Positions 24,722-32,050 of a DNA stretch of 64,000 nucleotides are shown one piece after another. The notes below the pieces were generated by a model. That model saw only the letters and a list, made by a program, of their open reading frames with translations. It was not told where the DNA came from and made no database searches. The position numbers and the translations under genes are program-made. The number at the start of each line of letters is the position of its first letter. Within the stretch, counting starts at the first letter, position 1. The stretch lies in NCBI RefSeq assembly GCF_017833255.1, contig NZ_JAFIBU010000001.1:1736001-1800000 (forward strand), given 5' to 3'. The stretch comes from Paenibacillus sp. PvR098. GTDB taxonomy: Bacteria > Bacillota > Bacilli > Paenibacillales > NBRC-103111.

Positions 24722-25453
24722 ATGAGTTTCGCAATAAAGGTATTTCTTTCTTCCATCGAACTAAGCGCAATGATTGTGCTCTCTTTAACCATGTTTCGCT
24801 TTCAGTTTGTTTACTACTTACATAAGATCTACGGTATCGCTCTATTAATGTCAATCATTAGTTTTTACTTTAGAGATATCGTCGAGTTGGGTATCTTCGC
24901 TGTTCTTGCTTCTCTTTCTACTAAAATTATATTAATTATGATCATGTACAGGATTCCCTTTTTCTACTCGCTGCTTGTCAGCGTGATCGGGTTTATCGCA
25001 GGGGTGATCACAGAATCCGCGGTTATGCTTTCCGGCATCACTCTAGGCTTGTTTGACCCATCACAGATCCAACAATCGGTTGCCGTTCTTGGCTCCATTC
25101 AGCTGACTACAGCATTAATCCTTTCATTGATCATCTATCTGCTGCAAAGAAGAAAGATCGGTTTCCTATTTAAAACGAAGTACTTAGCATCCCGAACGGC
25201 ACTAAAAGGATACAATTTTATATTGTCGGCTTTTTTAGTTATATGTATCGTTTTAGCTCAAATCGAATTAATCTCCTTTTACAATCATTCTATGAATATA
25301 GTAAGTTCTATTATTATTGCTTTGATCTTTTTGATTGGTATATACGTTGCATATATTCACAACAAAAAAATCATAAGAGAAACATATGAGAGGCCTGTGA
25401 AGGATGAACTTAATCGATCGCTCCGCAGCGAGCATAACAAGAGCAATCCGTAA
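24722..25453 (+). CDS. Multi-helix membrane protein, AgrC sensor-domain-like, no kinase
   Basis: 243-aa protein with about seven hydrophobic segments and a charged cytoplasmic tail (about 30 residues from IHNKKIIRETYERP), but no histidine kinase domain. The helix pattern and the basic segment RRKIGFLFKTKYLASR after the fifth helix resemble the peptide-sensing half of AgrC. It overlaps agrB by 50 bp, so it belongs to the same transcript. It is a paralogue in style of the protein at 23182. Function as receptor, or as a partner of AgrB in export, is inferred from position. Confidence 0.7.
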   Translation: MSFAIKVFLSSIELSAMIVLSLTMFRFQFVYYLHKIYGIALLMSIISFYFRDIVELGIFAVLASLSTKIILIMIMYRIPFFYSLLVSVIGFIAGVITESAVMLSGITLGLFDPSQIQQSVAVLGSIQLTTALILSLIIYLLQRRKIGFLFKTKYLASRTALKGYNFILSAFLVICIVLAQIELISFYNHSMNIVSSIIIALIFLIGIYVAYIHNKKIIRETYERPVKDELNRSLRSEHNKSNP

Positions 25454-25985
25454 TAATTATGCCGAAGCCGCTTCTGAGAAAGTTCTATTTTATTCTCTCA
25501 GTTTATTCATCAACACATCCATAGCCATCATCTCGACGTTAATCCTATGTGCGTTTACCGGTCGGTTACAAGAGGCGGTTATCACGATTTTTTCCTTTCT
25601 ATTCTTAAGATACCTGAGTGGCGGCGCACATCTCAAGTCATCGCTGGGGTGCTGTCTCTTTTCATTGACCATATTAACCACGTTAGCCCATATCGATTAT
25701 TCATACTTTACCATTGGTTTCATTCTTAATATTCTTAGCTTCATTATCTTTTTGATGAAAGCCCCGGAAGGATTAGAGAATATAAGCCGCGTTAACCCCA
25801 AAAACTATATATGGTTAAAATGGATCTGTTTAATTTACTTAAGCAGTAACTTCTTCATTCAGTCCTCCTTGTTATCAGCCATATTTTTCGTTCAATCCGT
25901 TACTTTAACCAAGTTGGGGTACTACTTGTTTAACTTATTGGAGAGGAGGTGGCACTATGAAACTGAAAATGGCAAAAGTAGCTAA
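25404..25985 (+). CDS. agrB: AgrB-like cyclic-peptide processing membrane protease
   Basis: 193-aa membrane cysteine protease of the accessory gene regulator B family. It removes the C-terminal tail of an AgrD propeptide and joins the new end to a side chain. The key residues match those of S. aureus AgrB in order and spacing: R69, the GG pair at 73-74, H76 and C83 (RYLSGGAHLKSSLGCC). Several helices follow. It starts inside the preceding gene and overlaps the propeptide gene by 29 bp, which is typical for agrBD. The enzyme therefore looks active, although the propeptide is unusual. Confidence 0.9.
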   Translation: MNLIDRSAASITRAIRNNYAEAASEKVLFYSLSLFINTSIAIISTLILCAFTGRLQEAVITIFSFLFLRYLSGGAHLKSSLGCCLFSLTILTTLAHIDYSYFTIGFILNILSFIIFLMKAPEGLENISRVNPKNYIWLKWICLIYLSSNFFIQSSLLSAIFFVQSVTLTKLGYYLFNLLERRWHYETENGKSS

Positions 25986-26079
25986 TGGCATTGCTTTAGT
26001 ACTTGCTTCATTCTTTGTTTTCACGAACACGATCATCGCAAACCGTCCTGAAACTCCGCAAGAACTTTTGAAAAAATAG
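25957..26079 (+). CDS. agrD: AgrD-like autoinducer propeptide lacking cysteine
   Basis: 40-codon gene starting at ATG behind an excellent GGAGAGGAGGT site, inside the end of agrB. The product has a basic, amphipathic N-terminal part (MKLKMAKVANG), a hydrophobic middle (IALVLASFFVF), the presumed signal core TNTIIANR, and a tail PETPQELLKK. The tail matches the conserved AgrD cleavage tail (E-x-P-x-E-L). In known AgrD peptides a Cys (rarely Ser) sits about eight residues before the Glu of that tail and closes the ring; here that site is Asn flanked by two Thr. No Cys or Ser lies in the core. The final product may be a Thr-lactone or a linear peptide. Confidence 0.8.
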   Translation: MKLKMAKVANGIALVLASFFVFTNTIIANRPETPQELLKK

Positions 26080-26097
26080 GATATTCTCGCACTTTAG

Positions 26098-26139
26098 GGC
26101 TGACGGGCCATGGCACGTCAGCCTCATCCTTTTCCTTTG
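26098..26139 (+). terminator. Hairpin with T-rich tail between agrD and the LytTR-GGDEF-EAL gene
   Basis: GGCTGACG (26098-26105) and CGTCAGCC (26116-26123) pair perfectly around a 10-base loop. TCATCCTTTTCCTTT follows. It would act as a partial terminator, so that a share of agrBD transcripts could read into the next gene. Confidence 0.7.
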
Positions 26140-26152
26140 GAGCTGAAATGAT

Positions 26153-27961
26153 ATGCAGAAAATTCCCGTTACTCGCGATGGCAAGAGTGGTTCCGAGGTG
26201 TTTGTAGTCGATGCAAGCGATGTAATCAAGATCGACCGCATTCGTGACCGCGAAGTCATTGTTCATACCAAAGACGATCAGTACTATTTGGATTTTTCCT
26301 TTGACAACTTAGAAGAATGGTTATTCGAGGACGGGTTTCGACTGCTAGACAGCGCCAATATTGTCAATATGAATTATGTGGACCAATACGATTCCAAGAA
26401 AGGCCTAGTGTTTCTGTCATCAAGCCGGGAAATCAATAAAACGGCCTCCGCAGCGAGAATTCATAAAGAACACATTGAGAATGCAATGCAGCTGATCAAA
26501 ACGTCAGACACCGCTTCCTCAGAACATAACCCTAAGCTTCATGAGGAGCTTTTCGCCAAAATCATCAGCGAAACGAATGATTACCAGTTTCTTCGATCGT
26601 ATGCTACTATCCGTGCAGTCAATGAGCGCAAAGTCGCAGAGCAGAAAATTTTGCATATGGCCTATCATGACTCGTTAACCAATCTGCCTAACCGCACCAT
26701 GTTTGACGAGAAGCTGAAAGGTTATTTCGAGGAAGCTCAGAGTACAGGAGCAATGATGGCAGTCATTTTTCTGGATTTGGACCGCTTTAAGGTCATTAAC
26801 GATACGCTGGGACATCAAGTGGGGGATCAGCTGCTGCAAATTTTGGCCCGCAAGCTTCAAGGCTATGTTCGCGGTAAAGACATCGTCGCTCGCTTCGGCG
26901 GTGACGAGTTTATCATACTGCTGACGAATATTGCTCATGCGGACGAAGCTGCGCAGTTTGCCAAAGGAATTCCTGATTTACTGAAAGAACCGTTCGTTAT
27001 CAAGAACCGCGAGCTTTTTGTCACGCCCAGTATCGGCATAAGCATTTATCCCAGTGACGGCATCGAAGTGGAAAGCCTTCTAAAAAATGCGGACATTGCC
27101 ATGTACCGTTCTAAAGAGAAAGGTGGGAATTCATATCATTTTTACCACCCCGATATGAACAAGCGCTCCTTGCATCGGTTGAATCTTGAGGTTCATTTGC
27201 ATAAAGCGCTGGAACGCGAGGAGTTTGAGGTCTATTACCAACCCATCGTCGACCTTCGTAATGGCTCCGTAACGGGTATGGAATCCCTTATTCGCTGGAA
27301 TCACCCGGAGTGGGGCATGGTTTCCCCCGGGGAATTTATTCCGCTGGCAGAGGAAACCGGTCTGATCGTACCGATCGGCAATTGGGTATTAAAGCAATCG
27401 TGCATGCAAAATAAAGAGTGGCTAACCAAAGGCTACCTCCCTCTCGTCATATCTGTCAATATTTCAGCGATACAGTTTCACCAGTCGAATTTCGTGCAGG
27501 TGGTCATAGATACCCTGCGAGAATCCGGGTTGGCTCCCGACCAGCTCTGCTTGGAAATCACAGAGAATGTTGCTATGAACAATGTCCCTTATATTATCGA
27601 AACCTTACAAAAGCTGAAGGTGCTCGGCGTGCGCATCTCCATTGACGATTTCGGCACCGGTTACTCCTCCTTGAGCTATTTGAAACGATTCCATGTCCAT
27701 ACGCTGAAGATCGACCAATCATTTATTCGAGACATCTCCTTCGACGAAGACAGTGCTGCGATTGTAACCGCATTGATCGCGATGTCCCGCCAATTGAAAA
27801 TCAAATCATTGGCAGAGGGTGTAGAGACGATCGAGCAGCTCCGTTTCCTCATTGCTCAAGGCTGTGATGAGATTCAAGGTAATGTGTTCAGTAAACCGAT
27901 TCCAGCCAGCGACTTTGAACATATAATTAAAAATAATAAGCAATTATATTTAAACATCTGA
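26153..27961 (+). CDS. LytTR-GGDEF-EAL fusion protein (c-di-GMP turnover regulator)
   Basis: 602-aa soluble protein. Residues 12-105 resemble a LytTR DNA-binding domain: VVDASDVIKID, EVIVHTKDDQYYLD, a FDNLEEWLFEDGFRLLD helix, and NIVNMNYVDQYD. After a helical linker comes a GGDEF domain with an intact active site (RFGGDEF, 249-253) and an inhibitory I-site R240-x2-D243. The EAL domain (about 345-600) has ESLIRW (377-382), LEITEN, DDFGTGYSSL, LKIDQSFI and EGVET, so phosphodiesterase residues look complete. Both synthesis and breakdown of c-di-GMP are possible. It lies 74 bp after the AgrD-like gene. Confidence 0.85.
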   Translation: MQKIPVTRDGKSGSEVFVVDASDVIKIDRIRDREVIVHTKDDQYYLDFSFDNLEEWLFEDGFRLLDSANIVNMNYVDQYDSKKGLVFLSSSREINKTASAARIHKEHIENAMQLIKTSDTASSEHNPKLHEELFAKIISETNDYQFLRSYATIRAVNERKVAEQKILHMAYHDSLTNLPNRTMFDEKLKGYFEEAQSTGAMMAVIFLDLDRFKVINDTLGHQVGDQLLQILARKLQGYVRGKDIVARFGGDEFIILLTNIAHADEAAQFAKGIPDLLKEPFVIKNRELFVTPSIGISIYPSDGIEVESLLKNADIAMYRSKEKGGNSYHFYHPDMNKRSLHRLNLEVHLHKALEREEFEVYYQPIVDLRNGSVTGMESLIRWNHPEWGMVSPGEFIPLAEETGLIVPIGNWVLKQSCMQNKEWLTKGYLPLVISVNISAIQFHQSNFVQVVIDTLRESGLAPDQLCLEITENVAMNNVPYIIETLQKLKVLGVRISIDDFGTGYSSLSYLKRFHVHTLKIDQSFIRDISFDEDSAAIVTALIAMSRQLKIKSLAEGVETIEQLRFLIAQGCDEIQGNVFSKPIPASDFEHIIKNNKQLYLNI

Positions 27962-28128
27962 CCTAAGAAAAGTAGACTGCGAACAAGTACGCTGGACCAA
28001 GATGACGCGATGGCCCAGAAAGCTGCTGCCTCCAGTAATGAATACATCCGTAATCGTCAACATAGCCGTCCAGCGAGTAGGCGAACGATATTTGCCGACA
28101 GCTTGTCTTGTATTCACAGATCCGAAGA

Positions 28129-28159
28129 ACGGGACTTGGTCTCCAATCCCAAGTCCCGT
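28129..28159 (-). terminator. Hairpin after the YtxH gene
   Basis: ACGGGACTTGG and CCAAGTCCCGT form an 11-bp stem with a nine-base loop, 9 bp beyond the YtxH stop. The minus-strand tail is only mildly T-rich. Confidence 0.65.
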
Positions 28160-28167
28160 TATCCATA

Positions 28168-28572
28168 TTATGCTTCCTCCCGCTCCGCGGTTGTAGCGGC
28201 AACGGACGCTTCAGCTGTCGCTATATCGTCCTGCTCCGGAGCCGTGCTGCCCTTTTTCCACGTTTTCACTTCTTCCCCGACCTGAATGGCAACCCCCTTT
28301 ACTTTTCCTGCCCAGTCCGAAGTGTGCCGTCCAATGTTCTCCGCCGTCGATTGGGACGTTTCCGATACGGCCGAAACGATCTGCTTCGACTTATCGGCTA
28401 CATTCTCTGCAAGTCTCTGCGTCTTCTCGCTTACTTGCTGATAGCCATCAACGATATCGTTTCTTAGCTCACGCCCGGATTTGGGGGCAAGCAAAAGCGC
28501 GGTTACAGCTCCCAACACACTGCCCACTACCGCTCCGACCATCAAATCTTTGCTTCTTTTTTGTGCTTTCAT
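28168..28572 (-). CDS. YtxH domain-containing protein
   Basis: 134-aa protein with the YtxH Gly-rich N-terminal membrane segment (DLMVGAVVGSVLGAVTALLLAPKSGRELR, about residues 9-37). A long helical, coiled-coil-like part follows, ending in an acidic Ala/Thr tail. Proteins of this family are general-stress or envelope-associated; their biochemical role is unknown. It follows the DUF948 gene by seven bases and is the second gene of a two-gene operon, as is common in Bacillota (ytxG-ytxH). Confidence 0.88.
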   Translation of the reverse strand: MKAQKRSKDLMVGAVVGSVLGAVTALLLAPKSGRELRNDIVDGYQQVSEKTQRLAENVADKSKQIVSAVSETSQSTAENIGRHTSDWAGKVKGVAIQVGEEVKTWKKGSTAPEQDDIATAEASVAATTAEREEA

Positions 28573-28579
28573 CTTCTCT

Positions 28580-29023
28580 TCACTCCTTGGATTGATTTGG
28601 TTTGGAAGCTTGCAAGCGATGCCATAGATGAAGACCTGCCGACATCAGTTCCACCAGATCTTTTGCGGTCTCACGGTGGTTAAGTACTGCTCTGCGAGCC
28701 TCCCCCACCGTATCTTCCACCGCCAAAGACACCGCTTTGACCGAACGGGACATCCGGTTCACCGCTTCTCCCGTTTCGTTCGCTGCAGTAAACCAGGCGT
28801 CGACCATACGCATTTTCTCCTGCACCTCTTGCATCACTTCCGTCGAGACCTTGAGCAGCCGTTCCGACTCCTCCGTCGTCCTGCGCACTTGCTCCTGCAT
28901 GAAATCGAGCGTCATCTCGCTTCTTTTCAACGCCGCCGTTGCCGTTCGTACCAACCGGATGGCGAAAAATACAAATAGAAGGAATGCGAGTATGCAGAGC
29001 AAGAGTCCCCATTGCCACCACAC
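28580..29023 (-). CDS. DUF948 domain-containing protein (YtxG-like)
   Basis: About 147 aa with one N-terminal membrane helix (WWQWGLLLCILAFLLFVFFAI) and a long cytoplasmic coiled-coil region (about residues 30-110). It matches the DUF948/YtxG family. The frame opens at a GTG at 29032, but that codon is inside the GGAGGTG ribosome binding site; the GTG at 29023, eight bases from GGAGG, is the likely start. It is the first gene of the pair with ytxH. In Bacillus the pair belongs to the general stress response; no sigma-B promoter was identified here. Confidence 0.82.
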   Translation of the reverse strand: MWWQWGLLLCILAFLLFVFFAIRLVRTATAALKRSEMTLDFMQEQVRRTTEESERLLKVSTEVMQEVQEKMRMVDAWFTAANETGEAVNRMSRSVKAVSLAVEDTVGEARRAVLNHRETAKDLVELMSAGLHLWHRLQASKPNQSKE

Positions 29024-29268
29024 GGCTGTCACCTCCGATCCATCATGCTTCTGGACTAATGCCTATGAGATAGTACAGTATAAGACGCCGAGTGCCTTTT
29101 TGACACAAATATTTAAAAAAAGGACGAGTGCCCTGTTCCTCCCGGGGGTATACTGAAAGATCTTTGCCTTAGGCTAGTTGGCAACAAGAAAAAAGAAGGT
29201 ATAATAGAGACTAGTGGAGGCGTTTTCTTACGCGCCTGATTACATGTGAAAGCGGTGGACTTATCGTT

Positions 29269-29904
29269 ATGAACAGGGAGCAAGGCTTACAACACATTGA
29301 ACAGGTCAAAATCATAGCCATTGTACGCGGTGTTGAGGAAAAGCACATTGTCGGCGTAGCGGAGGCACTGCTGGCAGGAGGCATTCCTGTCATGGAGATT
29401 ACGATGAATACACCCGGAGCTCTCGGTATGATCGGTAAGCTGCAGGAGCAGTTTGGCGATCGCATATATATCGGTGCAGGAACAGTCTTGGATGTAGAGG
29501 ATGCCCGTAAAGCCTTGGACGCGGGTGCATCCTATTTGGTTACGCCCAATATGGAGGAGGAAGTTATCGCTTACGCTGTCCGGCGTGACGCGCCAATCTT
29601 CCCTGGAGCCATGACACCGACGGAAATCGTCAAAGCGTGGAAAGCCGGAGCAACAGCAGTGAAAATTTTTCCAGGCGCCAGCCTTGGCATGGGATACATC
29701 AAAGAGCTGATGGGTCCTCTGAATCACATCCCGATGATGGCTGTAGGCGGGGTAAACGAAGATAATATTGCGGAGTTTTTCAAAATCGGCTGCTACGGCG
29801 TCGGCATCGGCGGCTCGCTAGTCAATTTAAAAGAAATTGCTGCGGGTAATTATGGCTGGATTCAGGAAAAAGCATCGCGCCTTGTGGAGCGTACCAAAGG
29901 ATAA
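29269..29904 (+). CDS. eda: Bifunctional KDPG/4-hydroxy-2-oxoglutarate aldolase
   Basis: 211-aa class I aldolase that splits 2-keto-3-deoxy-6-phosphogluconate into pyruvate and glyceraldehyde 3-phosphate. The Schiff-base lysine is in TAVKIFPGAS (about residue 127), the catalytic glutamate in VMEITMNTPGA (about 44), and the phosphate loop in AVGGVNEDN and GIGGSLV. No KDG kinase or uronate gene is adjacent, so the pathway source of KDPG (Entner-Doudoroff or uronate breakdown) is not shown. It stands alone and ends at a hairpin shared with the next gene. Confidence 0.92.
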   Translation: MNREQGLQHIEQVKIIAIVRGVEEKHIVGVAEALLAGGIPVMEITMNTPGALGMIGKLQEQFGDRIYIGAGTVLDVEDARKALDAGASYLVTPNMEEEVIAYAVRRDAPIFPGAMTPTEIVKAWKAGATAVKIFPGASLGMGYIKELMGPLNHIPMMAVGGVNEDNIAEFFKIGCYGVGIGGSLVNLKEIAAGNYGWIQEKASRLVERTKG

Positions 29905-29968
29905 GGGTGCCCTATTCGAGGTAAAAAATGAGCATGGCAATTGATCTAATACGATTGATTAAACCAAA

Positions 29969-29990
29969 AAGGCGGCCCTTAGGCCGCCTT
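29969..29990. terminator. Bidirectional intrinsic terminator
   Basis: AAGGCGGCC (29969-29977) and GGCCGCCTT (29982-29990), with a CTTA loop, lie between convergent genes. T runs flank it, best on the minus strand (five T). Confidence 0.88.
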
Positions 29991-30006
29991 CATCTTCGCT
30001 TTCGCT

Positions 30007-30573
30007 TTAACCTTTCATCACATCGTGATCGACATAGCGCTCGCCGTTCAGCTCGCTAATGACGTTGATGGCCACTTTTGCGCCGTCTCCGGCTGTGATG
30101 ATCGTATGCACACTTACACCTGCAGCCGTACCGGCCGCCCAGATCCCTGGCACACCAGTCTTACCGTCACCGTCTGCATCAATAACCGTTTTAATCCGCG
30201 GTTCAGTTCCCGGCTTGGTAGACACACCCATTTGTTCAGCGAGTTCGACGGAAATGCCCGTGGCAAGAATAACATGCTTCGCCTCGAAGCTTGCGTTCTC
30301 CGTCTCTACCTGAAAGACTTCGCCGGTCTTCGTTACATTCACAGCCTTGGCTTGAACCAGCTCGGCACCGAATTTGGCTGCTTGCTTCTTCCCGATCTCA
30401 ACGAGATCCGGACCTGAGATTTCCAATACTCCGTAGTGGTTCTCTACCCAAGCGCGTTTTGTAATACTTTGATCGTTATCGACAACCAATGTCTTTTTGC
30501 CCGCTTTGGCGGCAAAAAGCGCAGCGCTGGCCCCCGCTGGACCGGCTCCGATAATAGCAATATCGTAAGACAT
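30007..30573 (-). CDS. Short FAD-dependent oxidoreductase, thioredoxin reductase-like
   Basis: 188-aa flavoprotein. The N-terminal FAD-binding Rossmann motif (DIAIIGAGPAGASAALFAAKAGKKTLVVD) and the C-terminal FAD motif (GVPGIWAAGTAAG) of thioredoxin-reductase-like enzymes are both present. The central NADPH-binding domain and the redox CxxC are absent, so the protein is about 120 residues shorter than TrxB. A compact FAD domain may be reduced by another partner. It is not a chance truncation, since both halves of the FAD site join in frame. ATG follows AAAGGAG. A shared hairpin ends the gene. Confidence 0.8.
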   Translation of the reverse strand: MSYDIAIIGAGPAGASAALFAAKAGKKTLVVDNDQSITKRAWVENHYGVLEISGPDLVEIGKKQAAKFGAELVQAKAVNVTKTGEVFQVETENASFEAKHVILATGISVELAEQMGVSTKPGTEPRIKTVIDADGDGKTGVPGIWAAGTAAGVSVHTIITAGDGAKVAINVISELNGERYVDHDVMKG

Positions 30574-30866
30574 GTTTCATTCTCCTTTCCAATATGTCGA
30601 ACATGCGAATAGGTCAATGTTTCGCTGCTCCAAAACTCTTACAAAATAAAATAAACTTCCATAAAGTAAGAGGACACCTTTTCCCATTATCCCCCAAATC
30701 ATGTCAGCTGTCAACTCATTAAGCTATCCGTATCAGCAGCTTCCAGACTTAAAAATCAAGAAAAATAGTGCCCGTCGAAAATTTAATAATTTTGTAACCT
30801 TTTGCCCCTCAATATACGTTATTATGATAGATAGTGCAAATTTAACCTTAACAGGAGGAAAGACGG

Positions 30867-31973
30867 ATGTTTTCACCGCGCAAGAAGAATAAAAACCGTA
30901 AAACGCTGCGCAGCGTCATGCTCACCCTTGGTATTCTGGGCATAGGAGCAGCGAGCTATGCAGGGTACTTAATACATAAAGCCGATAAGGCTTTAGAGCA
31001 AATGTCCGTATCCGCCGCGGCAGGTGCTCAACAGAGCTCCGCTGAGAAAACAGCCGAATTAAAGCCAATGAGCTTCTTGCTGGTCGGCGTGGATAACCGC
31101 AAAGGCAGTGGAGGAAGCATGAACAGCGATGTGATGATGCTGGTCTCGCTCAATCCCGAGACTCGTTCAGCCACCATGGTTTCCATTCCGCGTGATTTGC
31201 AGTTAAAACCGAGGGGATTCGGAATAGGGCTGTCCTCACAGAAAGCCAACTATTACTACGCCTATTACTATAATAAAGACCGCGATACTGCGCTTACCAA
31301 TACCAAACAGTTCTTTAGCAGCATGTTTGATGTGCCTGTCGATTATATGGCAGTGATCGACTTTGACGGGTTCCGTCAAGTGATCGATGAGCTGGACGGA
31401 ATTGAAGTTGATGTAGACATGGATATGCGATATGTGGATAACTTTGACGGTACGAACATCAACTTAACCAAAGGTATGCAAACGTTGGACGGCAAAGAAA
31501 CGCTCGATTTCTTGCGCTACCGCAAATCCAATAGAGGTACGCAAGAATCCTCGGACATTGCCCGTAATGAACGGCAACAGCAGGTGATATCTAAGCTGCT
31601 TGACAGAATGACTTCTTTCAGCGGAATCACCCAATGGGGTGGCATGCTCGAAATTGCCGGCAGGAACGTGCAAACCGATATTCCAGCGGATCAGCTGCGC
31701 AAGTTCATCCTGTCCTTCCAAAAGCTGAAGCCCGATCATATCGAATCCATTCCTTTGGATGGACGATGGGATAGCCCCTACATTGTGCCGAAAGAAGACG
31801 ATCTCAGTGCAGCAATCGCTTCGCTTCGGACGCAGTTAGGCCTTCCTTCGGAAAGCACGGTCACCGGATCTACCTACGGTACGCTTTCTAAACGCTTTGG
31901 GATCGACCCTACTCTTCCCGTTCGCCGCAACCAGAACACAAGTCAGACAACAAATAACAGGCCATCCCATTAA
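30867..31973 (+). CDS. LytR-CpsA-Psr (LCP) family protein
   Basis: 368-aa membrane-anchored phosphotransferase that attaches teichoic acid or other glycopolymers to peptidoglycan. A basic cytoplasmic N terminus is followed by one helix (about residues 18-35) and the extracellular LCP domain. The latter includes DNRKGSGGSMNSDVMMLVSL, the arginine-rich VSIPRDL and the FLRYRKSNRGTQESSDIARNERQQ segment that binds the polyprenyl phosphate. ATG follows AGGAGG. The C-terminal codons form one arm of the terminator stem. Confidence 0.92.
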   Translation: MFSPRKKNKNRKTLRSVMLTLGILGIGAASYAGYLIHKADKALEQMSVSAAAGAQQSSAEKTAELKPMSFLLVGVDNRKGSGGSMNSDVMMLVSLNPETRSATMVSIPRDLQLKPRGFGIGLSSQKANYYYAYYYNKDRDTALTNTKQFFSSMFDVPVDYMAVIDFDGFRQVIDELDGIEVDVDMDMRYVDNFDGTNINLTKGMQTLDGKETLDFLRYRKSNRGTQESSDIARNERQQQVISKLLDRMTSFSGITQWGGMLEIAGRNVQTDIPADQLRKFILSFQKLKPDHIESIPLDGRWDSPYIVPKEDDLSAAIASLRTQLGLPSESTVTGSTYGTLSKRFGIDPTLPVRRNQNTSQTTNNRPSH

Positions 31974-31993
31974 GGGTAGGCCTGTTATTTGTT
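31949..31993 (+). terminator. Terminator hairpin overlapping the LCP stop codon
   Basis: AACAAATAACAGGCC (31949-31963) and GGCCTGTTATTTGTT (31979-31993) are perfect complements of 15 bp. The stop codon (31971-31973) lies in the 15-base loop, so the 5' arm is coding sequence. Confidence 0.75.
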
Positions 31994-32050
31994 AGCGGCT
32001 GAGCATTGAGTCTAGAGTCGGTCCATTAGTAAATGGTCCAGCGAAGTTAG

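Noticed and set aside
30701-30892. 63-codon plus-strand frame upstream of the LCP gene
   Set aside because: It overlaps the LCP ribosome binding site and start, lacks its own ribosome binding site and has no protein-like pattern.
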